Positions 8,054-16,085 of a stretch of DNA of 64,000 nucleotides are shown here, in pieces. The position numbers and the translations under genes are program-made. Each line of letters begins with the position of its first letter. Positions within the stretch are counted from its first letter, which is position 1. The stretch is from Bacillota bacterium (GTDB lineage: Bacteria > Bacillota > Bacilli > Paenibacillales > Paenibacillaceae). The notes beneath the pieces were generated by a model. That model was not told the DNA's origin. It saw only the letters and a list, made by a program, of their open reading frames with translations, and searched no databases. Location: the NCBI GenBank assembly GCA_023391635.1, contig JAEWAQ010000075.1, positions 87,388 through 151,387 of the forward strand, written 5' to 3'.

Positions 8054-10693
8054 ATGGGGGCCTGGGAATGGCCGATGATGCGGCACGATCGAAACTTGAC
8101 GGGCAGAAGTTCTGGTATTGGGAACATGCGGGATCCCGCCGTCGCGGGCGAAATTTCGTATGCATCCGGCCATGCGGGCAACGTGTGGCTGGAAGATCTC
8201 GACGGCGACGGGAAGTTCGAATTTATTTGGATCGAGAACGGCCGGATCATAGTCAGGGACGAACAGGACCGGCTCCTGTGGCAGAGCGGCGTCTGCCAGC
8301 CGATCGTGATCGGCTTTCACGATCTGGACGGCAACGGGAAAGAAAAGTACATCGTGGCGGTCGGCCATTCTCGAACTTTGCTCGTGTATTCCGGTGCGAA
8401 CGGCATGCTTCGCTGGTCGCACCGATTCGACCGCGAGACGGTCAGGCTCACGCACAGCTCGGTGCGAATCGGCCCAATCCGCCCGGATCTAAAGGGCGAA
8501 CAGATCACGGTATGGTCCGAGGGCGACGACTTCAGCTACCTGTTTTCTTTCGAGAACGGGGTTGATAACGGCCGGATGGTATGGAGCAACAGGGGCATTG
8601 GCGTCGGGGATCGAACCCGTTACAGGACCGGCGTGCTCATAGGCGATATTCACGGCGACGGGCGCTTGTCCATCGTGGTCATCCAGCACTCCGCTGTCTG
8701 GGTGGTCGATGCGTACGACGGTGAAATCGTTTGGGAAATCGAAGGCGCCGAGCTGAGAAATTACGGTTTGGCCCAACTGCTCGATCTTGACGGCGACGGC
8801 GTCAAGGAAATCGTCTTCGTCAACGATTCCGTACAATTGTGGACAGCGGTCATCAAATGGCAAAATGGCCGGTTCGCCTACATTTGGGACCATTATATCG
8901 GCTACAGCGACCGGTTCATGACGACGCCTTATTGGCCCGTTCGCGACATCGAGGGCAACGGTCGATTCGAAATTGTATATTCAATAGGCGATACGGATTC
9001 CGGCATGTGGCAAGTGATCATCGTGGACGCCTTGACCGGGCGTGTCAGGCAAGAGCTCGATGGCGTCAAATTGCTGGATTGCGGCGACATCGACGGCGAC
9101 GGGATCGAGGAACTGCTGATGGAGGAAGCGCTTACTTCCGATGTCGTCGTGTGCAAGCTGCTGGACGGCAGGCTGACCGTACTGCATCGCACCGGCGATC
9201 AGGCAATCGGGATGCTGGAACAGTTCCGGCCCTTGCATGGCAATCATACAAATTATCAACGGCAATTGTCCTATTTCAAGGATCTGAACGGCGACGGGCG
9301 TCTGGCATGGTTCGCCATCCGCGACGGCAAACCATCGGTATGCGGGATAGGCGCTGACGGACAATGGTATTGTCGGCAAGTCGTGGAGGAGCTTGCTTCC
9401 ATGGTTGTTCTGAATGTGCTTTCAGCAAATGAATTTAACGGCTATCTCGTGAAATTCGCGGAAGGCATGCGGCTTTACGCCGCCGATGGCAGCGTGGCCG
9501 CCCGCTTCGGGGAGCGGGTCGACTCCGCAGCGCTTGCGCCGATCGTCACGGATATAGACGGTGACGGACGGGCGGAATTGCTTGTTGGCAACGCTTTTTA
9601 TCGTGTAGACGCGCCGCGGCCGGACGGGCGATTGACCATTCGCGCGGCGGGATCTGTCGCTCTCGAACCGAATCAGGCAGCCGGAGCATCGGTAGATAAC
9701 TCGGAAGTCAGAATCCTGCTCGCGTGGGACGATGGCTCGGGAACCAAAGATCTGCTGTTCGCCGGTCGGGACGCAGAATTGATCCGAACGGACTGCCGGG
9801 GCGAAGTCAGGTGGAGAACGAAGTTGAAGGGGGATTATAAAGGCGGACGGGTGATGTCTGTCACGATCGGCCAATTCCTCTCCCCCAGCCGTTGCGACAT
9901 TTATGCCAACGTCGCGACGAAGGCCATGTACATGAACGAATCGATGGTGATCGAATCGGCGACCGGCAACATCGTCTGGAGACGGACCGATGGCCACGAC
10001 AGCGGGATGGGGCCGGTCGACGGTTATGCCTCGGTTCGGCAATTGGAGAACGACGGGTTGGACGACCTGCTGTTGCTGAGCGGCGAAGTCGTCATGGAAG
10101 TGGATGGCGCGACGGGACGCGATTTGATCCGGAAGCGGGAGCTCAGCGATATTCTTGGCACGAGGTGGGTCGGATCCGGACAATTGACGCCCGTGGATGT
10201 GGTTGGAGAACAGGAGCAGGCAGCTTATCTGACCGGAGTCTGGGGGATCAACGGCGGCTTGATCAAGCGGGATGCCGGCGGTTGGCGGGCGGCTTGGTTC
10301 GATTACTATGGCAACGCCACGCCGGTCGGCACTCGCAGAAGACTTCAGGGCATCGCGCAGGCTGATGGCATGTTGCTGGCCGGCGGCCAGCGTCTGGATT
10401 ACCGATACGGCTGCGTCAACGTTGCCGACGGAACCTTGCTGTGGACGTACGATCTCGGCGACTGCACCGCAAGCGATACGTGCACCGGCGACATCGACGG
10501 CGACGGGCGCGACGAATTCGTCTTCGCCTGCGATGACGGCCATGTGTACGTATTGAAGACGGATGGAACTTTGCTGTTCAAGCGGTTCGTGGACGCCCCG
10601 CCGGGGGACCCGGTATTGGCCGACGCGGACGGCGACGGATGGCTGGAGATCATCGTGACGCGGACCGACGGTCGGCTGCTGATACTGAAATAG
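8054..10693 (+). CDS. Large FG-GAP/VCBS beta-propeller protein with about ten DxDGDG motifs
   Basis: This protein of about 879 residues is built from repeats with calcium-loop motifs: DLDGDGKFE, DLDGNGKEK, DIHGDGRLS, DLDGDGVKE, DIEGNGRFE, DIDGDGIEE, DLNGDGRLA, DIDGDGRAE, DIDGDGRDE and DADGDGWLE. The pattern matches the FG-GAP/VCBS beta-propeller family, usually seen in secreted or surface proteins. There is no signal peptide or membrane segment from the chosen ATG (8054, with GAGGGAGCGG seven bases upstream) or from the earlier ATGs at 8033/8036, so it appears cytoplasmic. It follows the GH4 glycosidase. A carbohydrate-binding or lyase-like role is possible, but no catalytic family was recognised. 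Confidence 0.8.
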   Translation: MGAWEWPMMRHDRNLTGRSSGIGNMRDPAVAGEISYASGHAGNVWLEDLDGDGKFEFIWIENGRIIVRDEQDRLLWQSGVCQPIVIGFHDLDGNGKEKYIVAVGHSRTLLVYSGANGMLRWSHRFDRETVRLTHSSVRIGPIRPDLKGEQITVWSEGDDFSYLFSFENGVDNGRMVWSNRGIGVGDRTRYRTGVLIGDIHGDGRLSIVVIQHSAVWVVDAYDGEIVWEIEGAELRNYGLAQLLDLDGDGVKEIVFVNDSVQLWTAVIKWQNGRFAYIWDHYIGYSDRFMTTPYWPVRDIEGNGRFEIVYSIGDTDSGMWQVIIVDALTGRVRQELDGVKLLDCGDIDGDGIEELLMEEALTSDVVVCKLLDGRLTVLHRTGDQAIGMLEQFRPLHGNHTNYQRQLSYFKDLNGDGRLAWFAIRDGKPSVCGIGADGQWYCRQVVEELASMVVLNVLSANEFNGYLVKFAEGMRLYAADGSVAARFGERVDSAALAPIVTDIDGDGRAELLVGNAFYRVDAPRPDGRLTIRAAGSVALEPNQAAGASVDNSEVRILLAWDDGSGTKDLLFAGRDAELIRTDCRGEVRWRTKLKGDYKGGRVMSVTIGQFLSPSRCDIYANVATKAMYMNESMVIESATGNIVWRRTDGHDSGMGPVDGYASVRQLENDGLDDLLLLSGEVVMEVDGATGRDLIRKRELSDILGTRWVGSGQLTPVDVVGEQEQAAYLTGVWGINGGLIKRDAGGWRAAWFDYYGNATPVGTRRRLQGIAQADGMLLAGGQRLDYRYGCVNVADGTLLWTYDLGDCTASDTCTGDIDGDGRDEFVFACDDGHVYVLKTDGTLLFKRFVDAPPGDPVLADADGDGWLEIIVTRTDGRLLILK

Positions 10694-10992
10694 GGAGGAA
10701 CAGCAATGGAGATGGCGCCAGCATGAAAAGGTCGTATATGCAAAGACAAGCTTGACGCACTTGGCAAACCGATGCCGCGGCTGACGTCCGTTGTCCGATT
10801 GGAGCCAGGCGGCCAAAATTTGGGCAGATGGCGGCGGCGCGGATTTGGAGAAAAAAATGACGGAGATTTATAAAAGTTTGACGGAATAAAATACATTGTT
10901 TCGATCCAGGCTGCTGGGATGTTCAAGTGCGGCGGATTCATGCATAATGGGTTCTAGCACAATATCGACCCTGTTAGCCTGGAGGAGATTCC
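10694..10992. other. Intergenic region, no confident feature
   Basis: About 300 bases lie between the FG-GAP gene and the AraC gene. No terminator with a clear T-run, no convincing -35/-10 pair and no coding frame with a ribosome site was found. A promoter for the AraC gene presumably lies here. Confidence 0.4.
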
Positions 10993-11862
10993 GTGGAATG
11001 CCTGGAACTGCGTATACCGCCATTGCCCCAGCTCGTGACGATCGGCCACGCGACGTGGCGGGCGGGCATGCAGCATTTTCGCCGCAATTTTCAAGTGTTC
11101 GATGTATTGTTCATCCGCAGCGGATGTTTTTATATGACGGAAGATGGAACCGAGTACGAATTGGGGCCTGGCGGGTTGCTCGTGCTCGAGCCGGGCCGGA
11201 CGCACTGGGGACATCGGCCGGTTGAGGCGGATACGACCATCGATTGGGTGCACCTGTTCCACCCGCATCCGCATCGGATGGTGGAGGCCGGGCAGATCGC
11301 CTGGTCCAGCTTGCTCCGCCAAGGATCGGACCACGACTTGATGCCGACTGATCAGTGGATGTACTTGCCCAAGCACGGCCATTTCGAGCTGGACAGCCTG
11401 ACGCCTCTGCTTGACGAGATGGGGGCGGCGCACCGCGCATTGACGATCCGCAGCGCATCCGCTCTGCACGTATTGACCGGCCAACTGCTGCATCGGCTGC
11501 AGTCGTTGATCGATGTCAACGCCGGGTCCCGTTCCTACCGGCTGAGCGAACGCGCGGCGCGCTACTTGCAGGAGCATATGCTGCAGCCGTTCAGCGCCGC
11601 GCGCATGGAGGAGAAGCTGCACTATCAATTCGACTACTTGACCCGCTGTCTGAAGCAGCACACCGGGATGACCCCGCTGCAGTATCTGCACCGGCTGCAG
11701 ATGGAGCATGCCCGTTCGCTGCTGCATAGGACGGACCTGACCGTGCAGGAGGTCGCCGACCAGGCGGGCCAGCCGAACGTCAACTATTTCAATCGGCTGT
11801 TCCGCAAGCACTTCGGCATATCCCCGGGCCAGTATCGCAAGTCGACGCGGGGATTGCTGTAA
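10993..11862 (+). CDS. AraC-family transcriptional regulator with N-terminal cupin
   Basis: This 289-residue regulator has an N-terminal AraC-type sugar-sensing cupin (YMTEDGTEYELGPGGLLVLEPG, about residues 45-70). At the C-terminus is a double helix-turn-helix containing MTPLQYLHRLQMEHA and VADQAGQPNVNYFNRLFRKHFG, ending at the usual GISPGQYR tail. The GTG start at 10993 follows GGAGGAGAT. Such proteins normally activate carbohydrate genes. No obvious target is adjacent: the preceding genes already have ROK control, and a repeat array and a membrane-protein gene follow. It may control genes elsewhere or the FG-GAP/GH4 unit. Confidence 0.9.
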   Translation: MECLELRIPPLPQLVTIGHATWRAGMQHFRRNFQVFDVLFIRSGCFYMTEDGTEYELGPGGLLVLEPGRTHWGHRPVEADTTIDWVHLFHPHPHRMVEAGQIAWSSLLRQGSDHDLMPTDQWMYLPKHGHFELDSLTPLLDEMGAAHRALTIRSASALHVLTGQLLHRLQSLIDVNAGSRSYRLSERAARYLQEHMLQPFSAARMEEKLHYQFDYLTRCLKQHTGMTPLQYLHRLQMEHARSLLHRTDLTVQEVADQAGQPNVNYFNRLFRKHFGISPGQYRKSTRGLL

Positions 11863-11894
11863 GAGCGGCGCCCGAACAGACAATCGACTAGTGC

Positions 11895-12192
11895 ATAATC
11901 GCCGTAATTCCACCGAACCGCCGCTCACCGGACCGAGTTAAGGCGATAATCGCCGTAATTTCACCGAACACCGCTCACCAGACCGAGTTAAGGAGATAAT
12001 CGCCATAATTCCACCCAACCGCCCCTCACCGGACCTAGTTAAGGCGATAATCGCCGCAATTCCACCGAACCAACGCTTCTCCGGACCGAGTTAAGGAGAT
12101 AATCGCCATAATTCCACCCAACCGCCGCTCACCGGACCGAGTTAAGGAGATAATCGCCATAATTCCACTCAATCGCGGCTCACCGGACTCAG
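11895..12192. repeat. Six-unit, about 51-bp tandem repeat array
   Basis: Units begin at 11895, 11946, 11996, 12047, 12099 and 12150, giving lengths of 51, 50, 51, 52 and 51 bases. Between units lies the palindrome GGCGATAATCGCC, or the variant GGAGATAATCGCC. Inside most units two near-identical 10-mers, CACCGAACCG and CACCGGACCG, stand 15 bases apart. Units differ by only a few substitutions. The 50- and 52-base units break frame, so the array is probably not translated, even though the minus strand stays open over part of it. It lies after the AraC gene and before the terminator of the YqzM-like gene. The function is unknown. Confidence 0.95.
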
Positions 12193-12210
12193 CTGCCTTG
12201 ATCAACGCCA

Positions 12211-12254
12211 AAAGACGATCCCCCGCGCCGGCTCTGGCCGGAAGGATCGTCTTT
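12211..12254 (-). terminator. Intrinsic terminator of the YqzM-like gene
   Basis: The 11-bp arms AAAGACGATCC and GGATCGTCTTT flank a GC-rich 22-base loop that can itself pair. It lies 27 bases past the stop of the minus-strand small gene. A and T tracts on both sides could make it work in both directions. Confidence 0.75.
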
Positions 12255-12281
12255 CCTTCGTTCAAGCAATCATAAGTTAGC

Positions 12282-12425
12282 TTAGATCAGCGCTTTAATC
12301 ACGACTGCGACGATGAATACGACGGCCATGAAAGTGAACATGACGGCAAAGCCGGTCGCAACGTCGCCGAAATCATTGCGCGGTTCTTCGTTCACGTGGA
12401 GTTCGGGGTTGTGAATATTTTCCAT
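12282..12425 (-). CDS. YqzM-like small membrane protein
   Basis: This 47-residue protein has a charged N-terminal half (ELHVNEEPRNDFGD) and one hydrophobic helix, FAVMFTFMAVVFIVAVVIKA. The layout, with the RND motif, a glycine-rich turn, one membrane helix and VIK near the end, resembles the Bacillus YqzM family, which has no established function. The start at 12425 is chosen for the AGGAGG seven bases upstream; the frame remains open further but without a ribosome site. It is divergent from the ABC exporter genes and has its own terminator. Confidence 0.68.
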   Translation of the reverse strand: MENIHNPELHVNEEPRNDFGDVATGFAVMFTFMAVVFIVAVVIKALI

Positions 12426-12564
12426 CGGGAAGCCTCCTGGTCCAACTTCGTTGACCTTAGTATACCCAACAATGCTTTTTGTTGTAAAGCGATGCGCCGG
12501 GCAGATCGTGACAAGTTTGCGACAATCCCGCGAATTCAATCGTTCCGACAATGTCCGTATGTGC

Positions 12565-12570
12565 TAAAAT
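12565..12570 (+). promoter_or_regulatory. Probable extended -10 promoter for exporter-uvrC operon
   Basis: TGTGCTAAAAT (-10 TAAAAT at 12565-12570 with an upstream TG) lies 23 bases before the TTG start. No strong -35 is visible, as is usual for extended -10 promoters. Confidence 0.45.
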
Positions 12571-12592
12571 AAAGCGGGGGAGTGATGATCGA

Positions 12593-14338
12593 TTGGAATC
12601 ACCGAGGTTATTGACACAATTCATCAAGCGCAAATGGTATGTGTACGCTTCCGGAATCCTGTTCATCGCAGCCGCGAACATCGTGCAGGTGTATTATCCG
12701 AAGCTGATCGGCCAATTTACCGATGAATTGGACCGTCTGGGTTTAACCGGCGATGCGGTCGTCCATTACGGAATGCTGCTGCTGGCGGTTGGCGTCGGGT
12801 ACGTCGTGCTGGGCGGCATTGGGCAGCTTCACGTCATGTACGCGGGACGTCTGTTCGAATTTTATACCCGGAAGCAATTGTTCGATCATTTCACCAGCTT
12901 GACCGAATCGTTCTATGCCAAGCAAGGCGTCGGCAAGCTGCTCAGTTATATGATGAACGACATCAAGGGCGTGCGCGAATCGATCTCCAGCGGCGTCAAC
13001 CAGACGACGAATGCCGTGATGTTGGTTGCCGCGGCCATCGGCACGATGCTGCTCAGCCAGATCCCGCTCTACCTGATCGCCGTCTGCGTGGCGCCGCTGC
13101 TCGTGCTGCCTTGGCTAGTCGTTCGCTTCGGACCGGTCATTCGTTCCCGTTCCAAGCAAGTGCAGGACGATCTGGGCCGCATGACGGAATCGGCGGAAGA
13201 GCAGCTCGGCGGCATCCGGGTAACGAAGAAATTCGCCGTCGAATCGATCATGAACGCCCGGTTCGACGAGACCGTGGACCGGATTCGCGACGACCAGATC
13301 CACCTCGTGCGCGTATCGTCGCTGTTTCAGTCGCTGATTCCGTTCGCGGGCGCTTTGTCGCTTATCGTGACGATCGCCTACGGCGGTTATTTGGCGCTGT
13401 CGGGCAGCATCACGATCGGCAACTTCGTGGCGCTGACGCTCTATGTGCGGATGATGGTGAACCCGTTGCAGCAGATCGGCAACGTCATTAACACGATGCA
13501 GCGCTCGCGAGCGTCGCTGGAACGGCTGAACGAGCTGTTTGCCGTTCGCCCGGAAGTGACGGAAAGCTCGGAGGCGATCGAAGCCGATTTCGCGAAGGCG
13601 CGGGTGGAAGTGCGGCGATTGACGTTCTCCTATCCGGATTCGCAAGAGGAAGCGCTGCGCGGCATCGATCTGACGATCGAACCGGGCCGTACGCTCGGCA
13701 TCGTCGGCCGTACCGGCAGCGGCAAGACGACGCTCATGAAGCTGCTGCTGCGCCTGTACGATCCGCCGGCCGGCGCGATCCGGATCGGCCAGGCGGATAT
13801 CCGCGATATGACGCTCGAAAGCTTGCGTTCGGGGATTGCTTACGTACCGCAGGACGGCTTCCTGTTCAGCACGACGATCCAGGACAACATCGCGTTCTAC
13901 AAGCGCGACGAGGCGGCCGAAGCGGTCGCAAGGGCTGCCAAGCAGGCGCAAATCTACAACAATATCAAAGCCTTTCCCGATCAATTCGAAACGAAGCTTG
14001 GCGAACGCGGCGTCACGCTGTCGGGCGGCCAGCGCCAGCGCACGAGCCTGGCCCGCGGGCTTATCAAGAACGCGCCGATCCTGATCCTCGACGACAGCGT
14101 CAGCGCGGTCGACGCCGTCACCGAGCGGCGTATCCTCGAGACGGTGCGCGCCGAGCGCCGCAACCGCACGACGATCGTGATCGCCCACCGAATCAGCGCG
14201 GTCATGCACGCCGACGAGATCATCGTGCTGGACGAAGGCAGGATCGTGCAGCGGGGCAAGCATGAAGAACTGATCGCGAAGCCGGGCATATACGCCGATC
14301 TGTATGCGATCCAGGAGGAGGGAAGCCGGTATGCGTAA
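12593..14338 (+). CDS. ABC exporter half-transporter 1 (YheI/BmrC-like)
   Basis: This 581-residue membrane exporter subunit has six predicted membrane helices in the first 310 residues, then an ATPase domain with GRTGSGKTT (Walker A), the canonical signature LSGGQRQRTS and Walker B ILILDDSVSAVD. In that Walker B the catalytic glutamate is replaced by aspartate. The canonical signature with a degenerate Walker B matches the BmrC half of heterodimeric multidrug exporters. The TTG at 12593 follows GGGGGAG, and the earlier in-frame ATG at 12551 overlaps the promoter. Its stop overlaps the start of the partner gene. Confidence 0.9.
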   Translation: MESPRLLTQFIKRKWYVYASGILFIAAANIVQVYYPKLIGQFTDELDRLGLTGDAVVHYGMLLLAVGVGYVVLGGIGQLHVMYAGRLFEFYTRKQLFDHFTSLTESFYAKQGVGKLLSYMMNDIKGVRESISSGVNQTTNAVMLVAAAIGTMLLSQIPLYLIAVCVAPLLVLPWLVVRFGPVIRSRSKQVQDDLGRMTESAEEQLGGIRVTKKFAVESIMNARFDETVDRIRDDQIHLVRVSSLFQSLIPFAGALSLIVTIAYGGYLALSGSITIGNFVALTLYVRMMVNPLQQIGNVINTMQRSRASLERLNELFAVRPEVTESSEAIEADFAKARVEVRRLTFSYPDSQEEALRGIDLTIEPGRTLGIVGRTGSGKTTLMKLLLRLYDPPAGAIRIGQADIRDMTLESLRSGIAYVPQDGFLFSTTIQDNIAFYKRDEAAEAVARAAKQAQIYNNIKAFPDQFETKLGERGVTLSGGQRQRTSLARGLIKNAPILILDDSVSAVDAVTERRILETVRAERRNRTTIVIAHRISAVMHADEIIVLDEGRIVQRGKHEELIAKPGIYADLYAIQEEGSRYA

Positions 14339-16085
14339 AGGAGTCGCGAGCATGCTGTACAGCTTCGCCAAGCCGCACCGCGGCACCTTCGGGCTTGTGT
14401 TCGTCTGCACCGTTCTGGCGATTGCCGCCGACCTGCTGCAGCCCTACCTGGTCAAAATCGCCATCGATGACCATCTGATGGCGGGAGACAAGGATGAGCG
14501 GACGTTGCTGCTCATCGCCGGCGTCTACTTGGGGTTGTCCGTCATCGGCCTTGTATTTACGTATTTGCAGAACAACTTGCTGCAATTCGCCGGACAGAGC
14601 ATTATCGCGCAAATCCGTAAGCGGCTGTTCCGGCACTTGACGAATTTGTCGGTATCGTTCTTCGATCGCGTGCCCCGGGGAAGCCTGATCACGAACGTGT
14701 CCAGCGACACGGAGACGCTGAACCAGTTTTTCAGCCAGGTGCTGCTGAGCTTGATGCGCGACGGCATGACGCTGATTCTGATTCTCGTGATCATGTTCCA
14801 ACTGGATCCGACGCTGGCGACGTATTGTCTGATCCTGCTGCCGATCATCGGAGCGATTGCCGTTGCCTTCCGTTCCTATATGCGCAATATTTATCAGCAG
14901 GCCCGGTCACGGCTGTCGCGCCTGATCGCCTTCACGGCAGAGAACCTGGCCGGGATGAACCTGATTCAAGTATTCCACCAGGAGAGGGAGCAGCAGGAAC
15001 AATTCACGAAGCGCAACCGTTCGTATTTCCGCGCCAACCTGCAAGAGATCCGCACGAACGTGCTGTTCAACCGGTCGTTCGAAATCGTCGGCAATGCGTC
15101 GGTCGCTTTCCTCGTATGGGCCGGCGGCAACGCGGTGCTGGATAGGACGCTCGAATTCGGCGTACTGTACGCGTTCATCACGTATATCCGCCAGTTTTTC
15201 CAGCCGATCTCGAATATAACCCAGCAATGGAACACGTTCCAGTCGACGGCGGTATCCGTCCAGCGCATCGGCCAGTTGTTCGAGGAAAAACCGGATGTGC
15301 TTGATTCGACCGATCCGGCGAGCATCGAGCCGGCTCATATACGGGGAGAAATCGTGTTCGACGGCATCGCGTTTGCCTATCAGCCGGACATCCCGGTCAT
15401 CCGGCGATTGGATCTGTACGTGCGTCCGGGCGACACGATCGGCATCGTCGGCGCGACGGGCGCCGGCAAAAGCTCGCTGATCAGCCTGCTGTGCCGGATG
15501 TACGATGTGAACGAGGGCAGCATTCGCATTGACGGGACGGACATTCGCGACATCCCGCAGCAAACGCTGAACCGCATCGTCGGGCTCGTGCAGCAGGAGC
15601 CGTTCCTGTATTCGGGCAGCATTCTGGATAATGTGCGCTTGTTCGACGAGTCGATTCCGCGGGCAGAAGTCGTGCGGGCTTGCGAGCTCGTGGGCGCGGA
15701 CCCGCTTATCCGCCGCATGAAGCACGGCTACGACACCCGCATCTCGGAGAGCGGCAGCGGGCTAGCGGCAGGCGAGCGGCAGCTCATTTCCTTCGCCCGC
15801 ATTATCGTGTTCCGGCCGCGCATCCTCATTCTCGACGAAGCGACTGCCAATCTCGACTCTTATTCGGAGCAACTCATTCAGCATGCTCTGCAAGTCGTCT
15901 CCAAAGACCGCACGACGCTGATCATTGCGCACCGGCTGTCGACGATCCGGCAAGCGGATCGCATCATCGTGATGAAGGACGGCGAGATCGTCGAGCAGGG
16001 CAATCATCTGGAATTGCTGAGCCAACACGGCTATTACGAGGAATTGTATCTGCATTCGCAAGGGAAAGGAGCGCTCTCCTCATGA
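14331..16085 (+). CDS. ABC exporter half-transporter 2 (YheH/BmrD-like)
   Basis: This 584-residue partner has six membrane helices and an ATPase domain with GATGAGKSS (Walker A), intact Walker B ILILDEATANLD and the switch histidine in IIAHRLST. Its signature is LAAGERQ instead of LSGGQ. The canonical ATP site would therefore pair this Walker B with the partner's signature, and the degenerate site the reverse, as in BmrCD/TM287-288. The ATG at 14331 (GGAGGG upstream) overlaps the previous stop. A second ATG at 14352 with AAAGGAG is an alternative. Likely role: drug or lipid export. Confidence 0.9.
   Translation: MRKGVASMLYSFAKPHRGTFGLVFVCTVLAIAADLLQPYLVKIAIDDHLMAGDKDERTLLLIAGVYLGLSVIGLVFTYLQNNLLQFAGQSIIAQIRKRLFRHLTNLSVSFFDRVPRGSLITNVSSDTETLNQFFSQVLLSLMRDGMTLILILVIMFQLDPTLATYCLILLPIIGAIAVAFRSYMRNIYQQARSRLSRLIAFTAENLAGMNLIQVFHQEREQQEQFTKRNRSYFRANLQEIRTNVLFNRSFEIVGNASVAFLVWAGGNAVLDRTLEFGVLYAFITYIRQFFQPISNITQQWNTFQSTAVSVQRIGQLFEEKPDVLDSTDPASIEPAHIRGEIVFDGIAFAYQPDIPVIRRLDLYVRPGDTIGIVGATGAGKSSLISLLCRMYDVNEGSIRIDGTDIRDIPQQTLNRIVGLVQQEPFLYSGSILDNVRLFDESIPRAEVVRACELVGADPLIRRMKHGYDTRISESGSGLAAGERQLISFARIIVFRPRILILDEATANLDSYSEQLIQHALQVVSKDRTTLIIAHRLSTIRQADRIIVMKDGEIVEQGNHLELLSQHGYYEELYLHSQGKGALSS

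Noticed and set aside
9422..10816. Long minus-strand frame opposite the FG-GAP gene
   Set aside because: The composition is that of a mirror frame, and the plus strand has clear calcium-loop repeats.
11895..12192. CRISPR array
   Set aside because: There are no unique spacers between repeats; the whole unit repeats, and no cas genes are nearby.
12035..12265. Minus-strand open frame over the 51-bp repeats (a repetitive LTRSGERRLGGIMAII peptide)
   Set aside because: It is open only because 51 is a multiple of three; unit lengths of 50 and 52 break the frame, and there is no ribosome site.
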